From positions 4,583 to 68,582 of the forward strand of contig JBFFZG010000001.1 of the NCBI GenBank assembly GCA_041568735.1: 64,000 nucleotides of DNA. Direction: 5' to 3'. Below are positions 17,906-27,236 of this stretch, one piece after another. The notes under the pieces were generated by a model that saw only the letters and a list, made by a program, of their open reading frames with translations, made no database searches and was not told where the DNA came from. Source of the DNA: WTJY01 sp041568735. GTDB taxonomy: Bacteria; Chloroflexota; Anaerolineae; Promineifilales; Promineifilaceae. A program made the translations under genes and the position numbers. Numbering within the stretch: position 1 is the first letter of the stretch; each line of letters opens with the position of its first letter.

Positions 17906-18922
17906 TTAGCCGGCTTTCGTGGCGGTTAAACGGAAAATCTCTGCATCCTGCGCGCCAAATCGGTATTTATAATCCTCGTTCCCCCGCAAAAAATCGAAAT
18001 AGCGGCAGCCTTTGCCGATCGCCAGCTCGATGGCATGGGCCGTCAGGACAACCCCGAGACTGAACTGGCCGTAGCGGGTCGTGTCGATACCTGAATTGTA
18101 AACCCAGACGCGATCATCTGTACACAAATTAAACAATCCGGCGATGCGCTCGCCGTTCATCACCATGAACATGAGCAGCAGAGACCGCTCCCCCAGCGCG
18201 AACTCGGCGACATCGTGAAAGAGGGCGATCCGGCCGGGGTTGAGCCAGTCGTATTTCTCCGCCGTGCTCTTCTGCAGGAGATCGAGAAAATCGTCCACCG
18301 CCGCGTGGAGTTGGGCGGGATCCCGGATAATTTCCAGCTCGGCATCGGCTCCGAAAGCCCGCCGCATTTTCCGACGGATTTCATGCCGCTGTTTTTTGTC
18401 GAGCTGGGCCAGATAGTCCTCGAAATCGCCGGGAAGATCGATGATCGGGCAGACTTCCGCCCGGGTTTCGGCAAAAACAAAGCCTCGACTCTGGAGGAGT
18501 CGAGGCAGGACCTGTCGGGAGGGGGAAGCGGCCGGAATGTTATAACAGTCCAGCACCTGCCACGCGGGACAGCGCTCGCTCAAAAGACAATCGACCACCG
18601 CCGTCCAGACCGCCTCGGCCTCTTCCGGCCGGGCGATCAGGTCGAGATAATCCGTTTCTTCCTTGGTCGCGTTGAAAACCAGCCGATCCTCGCGCCGGTT
18701 AAAGCAGCCGATTCCGACCAGGTTCTGGCCGCTGTCGCGCACGGCCACCGAGATGAGCTCCCCGACACCGAGATGGCGCCACCAGGCCGCCTGGTAATCG
18801 TGGCGTTGAAAAGGGGTCAGGGTCATCCCCTGGGCTGCAAGCCCATTCCATTCTTCCCGTTGAATGACATCAAAAACGGTGGGACCGACAATCAGCTCAG
18901 GAGAGTACATGGCGAAAAGCAT
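17906..18922 (-). CDS. GNAT/FemAB-like acetyltransferase (CelD-type)
   Basis: 338 residues. The sequence has the double-GNAT CelD/BcsL pattern: an N-terminal half with W-N-G-L-A-A-Q and F-Q-R-H-D-Y-Q-A-A-W-W-R-H, then L-D-K-K-Q-R-H-E-I-R-R-K-M-R-R in the middle, then an acetyl-CoA-binding-like half with Y-N-S-G-I-D-T-T-R-Y and C-R-Y-F-D-F-L-R-G-N-E-D-Y-K-Y-R-F-G. Such proteins are common in exopolysaccharide and envelope clusters. It precedes the GT4 gene with a 12-nt gap, so a shared glycan-modifying role is plausible. An ATG at 18910 (M5) could be the true start. Confidence 0.85.
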   Translation of the reverse strand: MLFAMYSPELIVGPTVFDVIQREEWNGLAAQGMTLTPFQRHDYQAAWWRHLGVGELISVAVRDSGQNLVGIGCFNRREDRLVFNATKEETDYLDLIARPEEAEAVWTAVVDCLLSERCPAWQVLDCYNIPAASPSRQVLPRLLQSRGFVFAETRAEVCPIIDLPGDFEDYLAQLDKKQRHEIRRKMRRAFGADAELEIIRDPAQLHAAVDDFLDLLQKSTAEKYDWLNPGRIALFHDVAEFALGERSLLLMFMVMNGERIAGLFNLCTDDRVWVYNSGIDTTRYGQFSLGVVLTAHAIELAIGKGCRYFDFLRGNEDYKYRFGAQDAEIFRLTATKAG

Positions 18923-18948
18923 TCTAGCAGTTTCGTATCAATAAGTGG

Positions 18949-19620
18949 TTAATTTTCCGACTTTCCCCGATGAATGAACCCCTGGCCGGTGAGCCCATCC
19001 GCCGGATAGGCGGCCGCGACCAGCTCGTCGAGCATGCGCAGGGTCAATCCCCAGATCCGAAAGCCATTGTACCAGTAGCACGGCAGCGGAATCGATACCC
19101 CGCCGCGGCTCCAGGTCATCGTCTGCCGGTTGGCCCTATCGGCAAAAAAAGGGAGCGGAACCCAGACGATTTCGGCCACTTCAAGCGGGTCAAGCCGCCA
19201 GTCCGGGGCTCCCGTCAGGGAAAAGATAAACGGCGAAACGACCAGCGGCCGGCGGAGCGGCCGCCAGGGGCGAGCCGCCACGTCCGACAGCCGTCCGATG
19301 CAGTCCCCCAGACGCTCGATTTCCAGACCGGTTTCTTCCCACAGCTCCCGCAATGCCGTCCGGTAAATCGTGCCGTCTTCCGGGTCCATCCGGCCGCCGG
19401 GGAAGCTCATGTGCCCCGACCAGGGATCGCCGTCCCGCTCGGTTCGCCTGATCAGCAGGATTTCCGGCTGCCGGCTTTCCGGCGCGGGGCGTAAAATCGC
19501 CGACACGGCCGCCCGGCGGGTCCAGCGGCGAAACCAGATTTTGCGCGGCCGGTACTGGCGCAGCCGCCCGGTCACGCTGTTAGCCGGCTCCCAATCTGGA
19601 GTGGAAGGAAGCTTATCCAC
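18949..19620 (-). CDS. Nudix hydrolase (CoA pyrophosphatase-like)
   Basis: 223 residues, GTG start at 19620 overlapping the GMC stop by 8 nt. The Nudix box is complete: G-G-R-M-D-P-E-D-G-T-I-Y-R-T-A-L-R-E-L-W-E-E-T-G-L. Ahead of it is H-M-S-F-P-G-G, the pattern of CoA-pyrophosphatase (NudL/Nudt7-type) members. It probably hydrolyses CoA or acyl-CoA pyrophosphate bonds. It sits at the end of the malic enzyme-GMC group and 26 nt before the GNAT gene on the same strand. Confidence 0.87.
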   Translation of the reverse strand: MDKLPSTPDWEPANSVTGRLRQYRPRKIWFRRWTRRAAVSAILRPAPESRQPEILLIRRTERDGDPWSGHMSFPGGRMDPEDGTIYRTALRELWEETGLEIERLGDCIGRLSDVAARPWRPLRRPLVVSPFIFSLTGAPDWRLDPLEVAEIVWVPLPFFADRANRQTMTWSRGGVSIPLPCYWYNGFRIWGLTLRMLDELVAAAYPADGLTGQGFIHRGKSEN

Positions 19621-21127
19621 GAATGACCATCTCCGCCGCCTTTTCCGCCAGAGCCATCACCGGCAGCTGCGTGTTGCCGCGGGGAACGGTCGGCATGGCC
19701 GCCGCGTCGACCACCCGCAGCCCCTCGACTCCGACCACCGACAGGCTGGCATCGACGACAGACCAGGCTTCGCCGGCCGGACCCATTTTGCAGGTGCCCA
19801 CCGGGTGGTATACCGTCTCGGCGGCAGTCCGAATAAAGTCGTCGAGCGCCTCGTCGGATGTGATTTCCGCTCCGGGAGCCAGCTCGCGCCCCATGACCTC
19901 CCGCAGGGGCGGCTCCTGAAACAGACGCCGGGCCAGCTTCACTCCCGCTCGCAGCGCGAGCAAGTCCACGTCTTCAGAGAGGTAGTTGGGATTGATCAGC
20001 GGCGCGTGGAGGGCATCGGTGCTGCGCAGGCGCACCGAACCCCGGCTCTGAGGATTGAGCAGCGCCGGGGAGATGCCGATTCCCTTGTGCCCCAACTTTT
20101 CGTGCAGTCCGGGGTGAAAAAAGAACTGAATATCGGGAGCCGGCAGGGTTTCCTGAGAGCGCCAGAAGCCGCCGGCCGGGACGCCGTTGGACGTCAGCGG
20201 CCCCCGGCGCAGCAGATACGGCAGGCGGTAGCGGCCGACCCGGTCCGCCTCCAGAATCGACTCCCCGTGAACTTCCCCGTAAACCTGCACCAGGAGATGG
20301 TCGTGAAGATTTTGGCCAACCCCGGGCCGGTCGGCCCGCACATGAATACCCAGGCGCCGCAGCTCGGCCGCCGGACCGATGCCGGAGAGGAGGAGAATCT
20401 GGGGACTGTGAAAAGCCCCCGCGCAGAGGATGACCTCGCGGGCCGCCTTCACCTCCCTCACTTCCTCATCCTGGTAGTAGCGCACGCCGACGACCCGCTG
20501 CTCCTGGAATAGCAGGTTCAGGACATGGGCGCCGGTGCGTACGGTCAGGTTGGGGCGGTAGAGCGCCGGCTGCAGGTAGGCGTCCACCGGGCTGAAGCGG
20601 CGTCCCTTCCGGATGGTCATCAGGTAGCGGCCAAACCCTTCCGGGCAACCGTAGCTGATCGTCTCTTCGCGCGGCAGACCCAGGCGGCCGGCCGCCTGCA
20701 GGAAGCGCTCCTCCACCGGCAGCCGGAACGGGGGCAGATCCGGCTCGAGCTGGTCGACCGCGCGGCGAAAGTAGGGCTGCAGATCGGCGTGGCTCCAGCC
20801 ATCATTCCCCGCCAGCGCCCAGCCGTCGTAGTCTTCGGGGTGGCCGCTGGCGATGATCATGGCATTGATGGCAGCCGAACCGCCGATGACTTTACCGCGC
20901 GGCTGATCGACTACCCGGCCGTTCAAACCGGCCTGCGGCGTCGTCTTTTCCCCCCAGTCAACATCGCTGCCCCACAGGAACGACCAGCCAAGCGGCACCC
21001 GAATTTCTCGCCGCTTGTCGAACTCCCCGGCTTCGAGCAGCAAAACGCTGCGCCGGGAGTCTGCGGTCAGCCGGTTGGCCAGAACACAGCCGGCCGCTCC
21101 GGCGCCCACGATGACGACATCATACAT
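19613..21127 (-). CDS. GMC-family FAD oxidoreductase (choline dehydrogenase-like)
   Basis: 504 residues from ATG 21127 (MYDVVIVGAGAAGC). A TTG at 21133 would overlap the malic-enzyme stop and is the alternative start. The dinucleotide motif V-I-V-G-A-G-A-A-G-C, the GMC signature P-R-G-K-V-I-G-G-S-A-A-I-N-A and the second signature G-A-F-H-S-P-Q-I-L-L-L-S-G-I-G-P are all present. The C-terminus holds the catalytic His (V-Y-H-P-V-G-T-C-K-M-G) and a downstream Asn in P-R-G-N-T-Q. It oxidises an alcohol with FAD; choline, glucose or other polyols cannot be told apart. No betaine aldehyde dehydrogenase is adjacent. Confidence 0.9.
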   Translation of the reverse strand: MYDVVIVGAGAAGCVLANRLTADSRRSVLLLEAGEFDKRREIRVPLGWSFLWGSDVDWGEKTTPQAGLNGRVVDQPRGKVIGGSAAINAMIIASGHPEDYDGWALAGNDGWSHADLQPYFRRAVDQLEPDLPPFRLPVEERFLQAAGRLGLPREETISYGCPEGFGRYLMTIRKGRRFSPVDAYLQPALYRPNLTVRTGAHVLNLLFQEQRVVGVRYYQDEEVREVKAAREVILCAGAFHSPQILLLSGIGPAAELRRLGIHVRADRPGVGQNLHDHLLVQVYGEVHGESILEADRVGRYRLPYLLRRGPLTSNGVPAGGFWRSQETLPAPDIQFFFHPGLHEKLGHKGIGISPALLNPQSRGSVRLRSTDALHAPLINPNYLSEDVDLLALRAGVKLARRLFQEPPLREVMGRELAPGAEITSDEALDDFIRTAAETVYHPVGTCKMGPAGEAWSVVDASLSVVGVEGLRVVDAAAMPTVPRGNTQLPVMALAEKAAEMVIRG

Positions 21128-21129
21128 CG

Positions 21130-23661
21130 TCAATCCCGCTGCTCGTAAACAAAGCGGCGCACCTTCTCGGCCACGGACGTCGGGTCGATCTCGGTGCGCG
21201 CTTCCCCGGCGGCGATCGCCTGGCGAACCACCGCCTCGGCTACGGCCGGTGCCACGGAAAAATGGGTGCTGGGCGGAATGATGTATTCCGGCCGCAGTTC
21301 CTTATCCTTAACCAGGCCGGCGATCGCGCGGGCGGCCTCGATTTTCATATCGTCGGTGATCTGCCGCACCCGGGCATCCAGGGCACCGCGAAAGATGCCC
21401 GGGAAGGCCAGGGAGTTGTTGACCTGGTTCGGCAGGTCGCTACGGCCGGTGGCGATGATGGCCGCCCCGGCTTCGAGCGCCTCATCCGGCATGATTTCCG
21501 GAATCGGATTGGCCAGGGCGAAGATAATCGGATCCGGGGCCATCGATCGCACCATCGACTGGGAAAGCGCCCCGGCTACGGAGACCCCGATGAAGACGTC
21601 CCGTCCCTTGATCACTTTCTTCAGGGGGCCGGCGATTTTATCCGGGTTGGTCAGTTTGGCCATGCGGGCTTTGATCCAGTTGAGATTCTTGTCTCCCTCC
21701 CGAATCGCCCCCTTGCTGTCGAGAATGACGATATCCTCGACCCCCATGCGCATCAGCAGCTTCGTGATGGCAATACCGGCCGCTCCGGCCCCATTGATCG
21801 CCACGCTCAGATCGGAGGGCTTTTTCCCGGTCAGCCGGCAGGCGTTCAGAATGCCGGCCAGCACCACGACGGCCGTTCCATGCTGGTCGTCATGAAACAC
21901 CGGAATGCCCATGATCGCCTTGAGCTTCTCCTCGATTTCAAAGCAGCGTGGCGCGCTGATATCCTCGAGATTAATACCGCCAAATGTCGGTTCCAGCCGC
22001 TGGACGATTTCCACAATTTCGTCGACATCCTGGGTGTTCAGGCAGATCGGAAAGGCTTCGACCCCGGCAAAGGTGTGGAAGAGTATCGCCTTGCCTTCCA
22101 TGACGGGCAGGGCGGCCCGGCTGCCGATATTCCCGAGGCCGAGCACGGCACTGCCGTCGGTCACCACGCCGACCAGGTTGCCGCGGGCGGTCACTTCGAA
22201 GGCCTGGCTCCGGTTGCGGGCGATGATCTCGGCCGCTTCCATCGCCTCCGGCATCAGGTAGAACTGCCGCAAAATGAATTCATCTTTGACGGGGATGTTG
22301 CTCTTGATTTCCAGCAGGCCGTTGAAGCGGTCGTGCAGTTCGAGCGATTCCTCCGCCAGGCTCATCTTGCGCTCGCTCTTTGGCGCCACCGGGAACTGCC
22401 CTTCATAGACAAAGCGCCGGGTGCGCTCCTCGATAATCTCCGGGGAGATGGCTGTCCGCTTGGCTTTGCCTTCAGCCAGGATCACCCGGGCCACGGCCGC
22501 GGCCACTGCCGGCGCGACCCGGTAGTCGATGACCCGCGGGTAGATGTAATAGGCATGGAGCTCGTCCTCGGTGATGATCCCGGCGACCGCCCGGGCCGCC
22601 GCGATCTGGGCCGACACGGGGAAGCTCTCCGCCCGCACGTCGAGCAGGCCGCGGAAAACGCCGGGCAGCACGGCCGTCACATCCATGTGATTGGGATAGG
22701 TTGAATGAGCGGTGGCCACGACGGCCGCCCCGGCCAGCTCGGCCTCCCGCGGGCTCATGCCCGTCGGTTCGCCAAACATGAACAGGATCGGCGAAGGAGC
22801 CATCGAGCGCACGTGGTCGGGGGTGATTTCGCCGCTCATGAACCCGACGAAGGCATCCGCCCCTTTCAGCATCTCCGTCAGCGTGCCGCTTTCCCCTTTT
22901 GGATTGCTGACCTTGGCGATTTCCCATTTACCCCAGTTCATGTTGTGGGGCCGGTAGAGATAGATGGCCCCCATCTGGTCGCAGACGATGATCTGGCGCA
23001 GGCCGAAGTGATAGAGCAGGTGGGCGGTGCCCAGGCCGGCCGCACCCGCTCCATTGATGATGACCCGCATATCGAGCAGATCTTTGCCGACCACCCTGGC
23101 GGCATTCATGAGGCCGGCCAGGACGCCAATGGCCACCCCTTCCATGTGATTGTTGATCACCGGAATATTCAAGGAATAAGCCAGCCGCCGGGTGATCGAA
23201 ATGCTGCGGGGTGAGGAAACATCCTCCACGCTGACAGCGCCGAAGGTTGGACTCAGATTCAGGACGACATCGGTAAATTCAGTCGTATGCTCCGCCTGGA
23301 TGGCGATCGGCAGGGCATCGACACCGGCGAAAGTCTTCAAAATGACCGCCTTGCTTTCCAGGATCGGCAAAATCGCCTCCGGACCGATATCGCCCAGCCC
23401 ATAGGCGGCCGATCCGTTTGAGACAATCGCCACAAAATTCCCCCGGCAGGTGATATCGAAGGAGCGCGCCGGATGGCGGGCGATTTCCAGGCACGGTTCG
23501 GCCACCCCTGGGGTGTAGACGAGACTGAGGGCGGTGCTGTCACGCACCTGGACTTTACTGCGGACGCTGACAAGTCCCTGGTAGCGCCGGCGATAATGCA
23601 TCGCCTCACTTTCCTGGGAGCCGGTCTCGCTTTTTTTGGATTTCAAGGTTGTTTCAGACAT
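21130..23661 (-). CDS. Tandem (fused) malic enzyme, two modules in one chain
   Basis: 843 residues made of two malic-enzyme modules, about 20-425 and 430-843; a single small-type malic enzyme is about 400. Module 1 keeps the Tyr motif (Y49-T-P-G-V-A), the Lys (K109 in ILKTFAG) and E146-D147. Its F-H-D-D-Q-H-G-T block is replaced by I-N-N171-H172-M-E-G, and its later N-N pair by D327-V328. Module 2 keeps E566-D567, D591-D592 (FHDDQHGT), A-N-P-x-P-E-I and N748-N749. It has lost the canonical Tyr context (Y468-L-M-P-E-A) and has H529 where the catalytic Lys belongs. Malic enzymes decarboxylate malate to pyruvate with NAD(P)+. The complementary losses suggest a pseudo-heterodimer with a single composite site. 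It may lead an operon with GMC, Nudix, GNAT, GT4 and VOC genes. Confidence 0.9.
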   Translation of the reverse strand: MSETTLKSKKSETGSQESEAMHYRRRYQGLVSVRSKVQVRDSTALSLVYTPGVAEPCLEIARHPARSFDITCRGNFVAIVSNGSAAYGLGDIGPEAILPILESKAVILKTFAGVDALPIAIQAEHTTEFTDVVLNLSPTFGAVSVEDVSSPRSISITRRLAYSLNIPVINNHMEGVAIGVLAGLMNAARVVGKDLLDMRVIINGAGAAGLGTAHLLYHFGLRQIIVCDQMGAIYLYRPHNMNWGKWEIAKVSNPKGESGTLTEMLKGADAFVGFMSGEITPDHVRSMAPSPILFMFGEPTGMSPREAELAGAAVVATAHSTYPNHMDVTAVLPGVFRGLLDVRAESFPVSAQIAAARAVAGIITEDELHAYYIYPRVIDYRVAPAVAAAVARVILAEGKAKRTAISPEIIEERTRRFVYEGQFPVAPKSERKMSLAEESLELHDRFNGLLEIKSNIPVKDEFILRQFYLMPEAMEAAEIIARNRSQAFEVTARGNLVGVVTDGSAVLGLGNIGSRAALPVMEGKAILFHTFAGVEAFPICLNTQDVDEIVEIVQRLEPTFGGINLEDISAPRCFEIEEKLKAIMGIPVFHDDQHGTAVVVLAGILNACRLTGKKPSDLSVAINGAGAAGIAITKLLMRMGVEDIVILDSKGAIREGDKNLNWIKARMAKLTNPDKIAGPLKKVIKGRDVFIGVSVAGALSQSMVRSMAPDPIIFALANPIPEIMPDEALEAGAAIIATGRSDLPNQVNNSLAFPGIFRGALDARVRQITDDMKIEAARAIAGLVKDKELRPEYIIPPSTHFSVAPAVAEAVVRQAIAAGEARTEIDPTSVAEKVRRFVYEQRD

Positions 23662-23747
23662 AAGCTTCTTTCAGGTTTGTCCTATCCGCGCCAGTTTGGG
23701 GGCTGCGCGGGTTAGCTGTTCAGGATTAGAACATAGATCGATGGGGA

Positions 23748-25613
23748 TTACAACCGGCCGACGAGCTCCCGCTCATCGCCCACCCGGCGGGTGATTTTTT
23801 GCTGGTCGAGGTGTTCGAGGAAGGCGATCACGTATTTGCGGCTCGTCTGGAAAAGATCCCGCACCTGGGCTGCCGTGACCCGTCCCTGCCGGCGAAAGAG
23901 ATCGATCAGCTCCTGGCGAAATTTCTGGTAATCTTCGGTTCGATAAAAGACATCCTCGCCGACGATCTGCAGCCGGCCGAGATCAACCAGGGCGTAAAAT
24001 GGATCGTCGCCGACGGCCGCACGGGCTTCTTTGACGCTGGGTGAGTTGATGCCGGCCGCCGCCAGCTCCGCCATGAGCCGATCAATCCGCTTTTCTGTTT
24101 CCGGGTCGAAAGTCACTTCGTGGCCCGGCCGCTGCACCAGCGATCTGGCCTGGACCAGGCCGGCCGCCTCCAGAAGCGCTCCCATGACGGCCGTCGGCAC
24201 GCCCAGCCGGCTGCGGACTTCCTCCAGGGAAATGCCGAGCCGGAGCGGATGGTCGCGATGATAGCTGTCGACGATCTCCCGCACCGCCTGCACCAATCGC
24301 CCCCAGCGGCGGGATGAGATGAGCTGGCTTTCAACCAGCCGGGCCTCGCCGTTTTCGAGGATTTCCCGCAGCGCGTCGTCAAAATCCCCTTCTTCCAGGC
24401 CGGACTGCCGCTTGAATTTGGCCAGCTGGATCGGTTCCATTCGCTCCAGCTTCTGCAGCAGGAGATCACCCGGAGTTCCTTCCTCCAGGGTGCGCATCCG
24501 CTCGAGCACGTTCGGTTTGAAGCGCCGGTGCTGCCGCCCGGGATGCGGGTCGAGGATGGAACCTCCGCCGATCGTCGCCGGCGGCGAAGGCCGGCGCAGG
24601 ATGAAGCGATCCCCGCGCAGGGCGGCGACCGGCTGCTCGAGCACCAGCTGCAGCCAGCCGCTCTCGCCCGGAGGAATTTCCTGGCGGCCGAGCAGGCGGG
24701 TCCTGGCCTGGACTTCGGCCGACCCGATAAACAGCTTGACCGTCTTGTTGTGCTTCAGGCTGCCCCCGGCGTCGGGCAGCTGGCGGTAGGCGGTGTCGAT
24801 GAGCACGGTTGGCCGCAGAACCCCCTCTCCGGCCAGCACGTCTCCACGCTGCAGGGCATCTTTATCGATCCCCGTTAAGTTGACCGCCACCCGGCTGCCC
24901 GGCTCGACGGAATCCCGCCTGGTTTTGTGGCTCTGCAGGCCGCGAATGCGCGCCGAGATACCCCTGGGATGAATGGTCACCGAATCGCCGGTGGCCAGCC
25001 GGCCATCGAGCAGGGTTCCAGTGACGATCGTGCCAAAGCCCGGCAGGGAGAAAACCCGGTCGATCGGCAGGCGGGGGCGGCCGTTGTCCGGCCGCTTGGA
25101 CACCTGGCTCAAGCGGGCCGCCAGCCGCTCTTTCAGATCGTCCAGGCCGGCGCCTGTTCGGGCGGACACCGGCACGATCTCCGCTCCGTCCAGGACCGTC
25201 TCTTCCAGCGCCTCGGCCACTTCGAGCGTCACCAGCTCCAACCAGTCCGGATCGTCGATCATATCGGTCTTGGTCAGGGCCACCAGCCCTGACTTCACCG
25301 CCAGCAGATTCAGGATCGAGAGGTGCTCTCGGGTCTGCGGCATCACCCCTTCATCGGCCGCGATGACCAGCAGCGCCAGGTCAATCCCCCCCACCCCGGC
25401 CAGCATATTTTCGATGAAATCCCGGTGGCCGGGGACGTCCACCACCCCAATTTCGGCATCGACCCCCGGCAGGGTGAGCCAGGCGAACCCCAGGTCGATC
25501 GTCATTTCCCGCGCTTTTTCTTCCTGCAGGCGGTCGGGATCGATCCCGGTGAGGGCTCGAACGAGCGTCGATTTACCGTGGTCGACATGCCCGGCGGTTC
25601 CAATCACATACAT
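23748..25613 (-). CDS. selB: Selenocysteine-specific elongation factor SelB
   Basis: 621 residues. The start gives the G1 motif directly: G8-H-V-D-H-G-K14-S-T, then M-T-I-D-L-G-F-A (G2), D-V-P-G-H (G3) and T-K-T-D (G4). An EF-Tu-like beta-barrel set follows, then C-terminal winged-helix repeats (from about 375) that bind the SECIS RNA hairpin. The protein delivers Sec-tRNA to recoded UGA codons. No selA, selD, selC tRNA or obvious selenoprotein lies in the window. A terminator-like hairpin lies between the preceding coiled-coil gene and this start (25661-25723). Confidence 0.95.
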   Translation of the reverse strand: MYVIGTAGHVDHGKSTLVRALTGIDPDRLQEEKAREMTIDLGFAWLTLPGVDAEIGVVDVPGHRDFIENMLAGVGGIDLALLVIAADEGVMPQTREHLSILNLLAVKSGLVALTKTDMIDDPDWLELVTLEVAEALEETVLDGAEIVPVSARTGAGLDDLKERLAARLSQVSKRPDNGRPRLPIDRVFSLPGFGTIVTGTLLDGRLATGDSVTIHPRGISARIRGLQSHKTRRDSVEPGSRVAVNLTGIDKDALQRGDVLAGEGVLRPTVLIDTAYRQLPDAGGSLKHNKTVKLFIGSAEVQARTRLLGRQEIPPGESGWLQLVLEQPVAALRGDRFILRRPSPPATIGGGSILDPHPGRQHRRFKPNVLERMRTLEEGTPGDLLLQKLERMEPIQLAKFKRQSGLEEGDFDDALREILENGEARLVESQLISSRRWGRLVQAVREIVDSYHRDHPLRLGISLEEVRSRLGVPTAVMGALLEAAGLVQARSLVQRPGHEVTFDPETEKRIDRLMAELAAAGINSPSVKEARAAVGDDPFYALVDLGRLQIVGEDVFYRTEDYQKFRQELIDLFRRQGRVTAAQVRDLFQTSRKYVIAFLEHLDQQKITRRVGDERELVGRL

Positions 25614-25660
25614 CGGCAGCTGTTTCCCCTGTCAGGCGGCCGCTGGGGCCGGCGCGTCTA

Positions 25661-25723
25661 TAAAAAGAGAGCGCGGTCGACAGCCGGCCAAAACGATCCA
25701 ATCGGCCCTGCCTCACCGCGCTC
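25661..25723 (-). terminator. Intrinsic terminator ahead of selB
   Basis: On the minus strand GAGCGCGGT (25715-25723 on the plus strand reads ACCGCGCTC) pairs with ACCGCGCTC at 25669-25677, enclosing a smaller GGCC/GGCC hairpin, and is followed by TCTTTTTAT. It most simply ends the coiled-coil gene. Because it lies only 48 nt before selB it could also act as a leader attenuator. Confidence 0.6.
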
Positions 25724-25772
25724 CGCCGCCCACTCGCCTATCATCAGGGGGTGGGGGCCCCAGCTCATTTCA

Positions 25773-27035
25773 TTAATAAATATCTTCGTCGACCTGGACC
25801 AGTGAGGGTTCTCGCCGCCGGTTTGGATCCCGGGCGCGGGCTTTCTCGACTTCCTCCAACCAGATGCGCGGCATCTGTTTGATGGCGTCGAGCTGGGCGC
25901 TCTGCACCCGCCAGAGGGCCTCCTTGTCGGCGATGAGATCCTTGACGATCTCCTCGAGTACGGCCGTCTGCTCCTCCATACCTTTATCCCGGCGCAGCCC
26001 TTCCGCGAGCCGCTGCTCGTTTTCCACCTCGAAGGCCCGCCACCGCTTTTCAATATCCACCAGGAAGTTGTCCCAGCGGACCTGCATCCGGTTGATTTCA
26101 ACCCGGGAGAGGTTGGTGAGCTCTTTCTGCGTCTGCTCAAAAGACTTCTGCCAGTCGGTCAGCGACTGCATCAGCATGCGAGCTTCTTTATGCTGCTCGG
26201 TAAAACCGGCCCATTCCCGCTGGTACCGGTCCAGGATGGTCCTGAATTCTTCCAGGGATTCCCCCCATTTGGTGATGCGCTGGTTGCGTTCATATTCGCC
26301 GAGCTGGATCTGGTCGACCCAGCTTTTGACCATCTGCCGCAGCTCGTTATGGGTTTCGCCGATCGCCTGCATTTCCCCTTCGGCTTTCTGGACATTTTGG
26401 TAGAGCAGGTCGAGCCGGCCGTGGACCGGTTCCAGGCGGCGAGTTAGCTCGAGAATGTCCCCTTCGATCTGGGTCACCATCTTGGCCCGCTGCTGGTCGT
26501 TGGCGGTGATAAATGAAAGCTCGCGCTCCCAATTTTCCATGCGGTTTTCCAGATTGGGCAGCTTGGTCTGCAGCTTGCCAATCAGGTTGGCCAGGCGCGC
26601 TTCTTCCGCCTGGCGCAGCTCCATTTCGTCCCGGAGCCGGCCGAACTGGGGAATCTCTTTGCGCACGTCGGCCATCTCGCGCACCAGCGATTCGTGCTCG
26701 GCCCGGCGCAGGCGTTCGATTTCCTGAATGGCTCGGGTCTGCCGCTGCTCGTACTGCTCGATCAGGCGGACCAGTTCATCTTTAAACTGCTCAAGCGTGG
26801 CATCGAATTTAGTCGTCCGATTCAACTGCAGCGCGGCGTCCGCGAGCCGCGTCTCCAGGTCTTTGATTCGCTTTTCCCGGCTCACCAGAATCGTTTCCTG
26901 CTGGGCGACACGCTGTTCGAGCAGGCCGACCTCTTTATTGGCTTTGCGCCGCTCCTCGTCGAGGTACTCGACCCGCGCTAAAAGCTCTTCTAACTCCTGC
27001 CGCTGAACCGCGCCGGTTGAATTTTGTTTTGCCAT
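25773..27035 (-). CDS. Long coiled-coil protein, function unknown
   Basis: 420 residues, almost entirely heptad-like alpha helix rich in Glu, Arg, Gln and Leu (for example EELLARVEYLDEERRKANKE). There is no signal peptide, membrane helix or enzymatic motif. It resembles generic SMC-like or filament-type rods without the ATPase heads. It has its own near-consensus promoter and is closed by a hairpin before selB, so it looks monocistronic. A structural or scaffolding role is a guess. Confidence 0.75.
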   Translation of the reverse strand: MAKQNSTGAVQRQELEELLARVEYLDEERRKANKEVGLLEQRVAQQETILVSREKRIKDLETRLADAALQLNRTTKFDATLEQFKDELVRLIEQYEQRQTRAIQEIERLRRAEHESLVREMADVRKEIPQFGRLRDEMELRQAEEARLANLIGKLQTKLPNLENRMENWERELSFITANDQQRAKMVTQIEGDILELTRRLEPVHGRLDLLYQNVQKAEGEMQAIGETHNELRQMVKSWVDQIQLGEYERNQRITKWGESLEEFRTILDRYQREWAGFTEQHKEARMLMQSLTDWQKSFEQTQKELTNLSRVEINRMQVRWDNFLVDIEKRWRAFEVENEQRLAEGLRRDKGMEEQTAVLEEIVKDLIADKEALWRVQSAQLDAIKQMPRIWLEEVEKARARDPNRRREPSLVQVDEDIY

Positions 27036-27079
27036 GATGTCTTTCTCCGCTGGTCGCCGCCAGTTAGAAATTTGGATGC

Positions 27080-27108
27080 ATTATAACGTGGGTTAAAATT
27101 GATGTCAT
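27080..27108 (-). promoter_or_regulatory. Promoter of the coiled-coil gene
   Basis: Read on the minus strand: ATGACA (27103-27108), 17-nt spacer, TATAAT (27080-27085). The -10 box is perfect and the -35 box has one mismatch. The predicted transcript start is near 27073, about 38 nt before the ATG at 27035. Confidence 0.65.
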
Positions 27109-27236
27109 CCCGGACTGAATTCGGGCTTTTTTTTCTCATAAACACGCCGGCTGGCGCCGGACGCCAACTGGCTCACGGCGGCCGGTCCAATCATGTCCCT
27201 CCGGACTGCCGGCAGGCGAATTTGGCGGGTTCTGTT

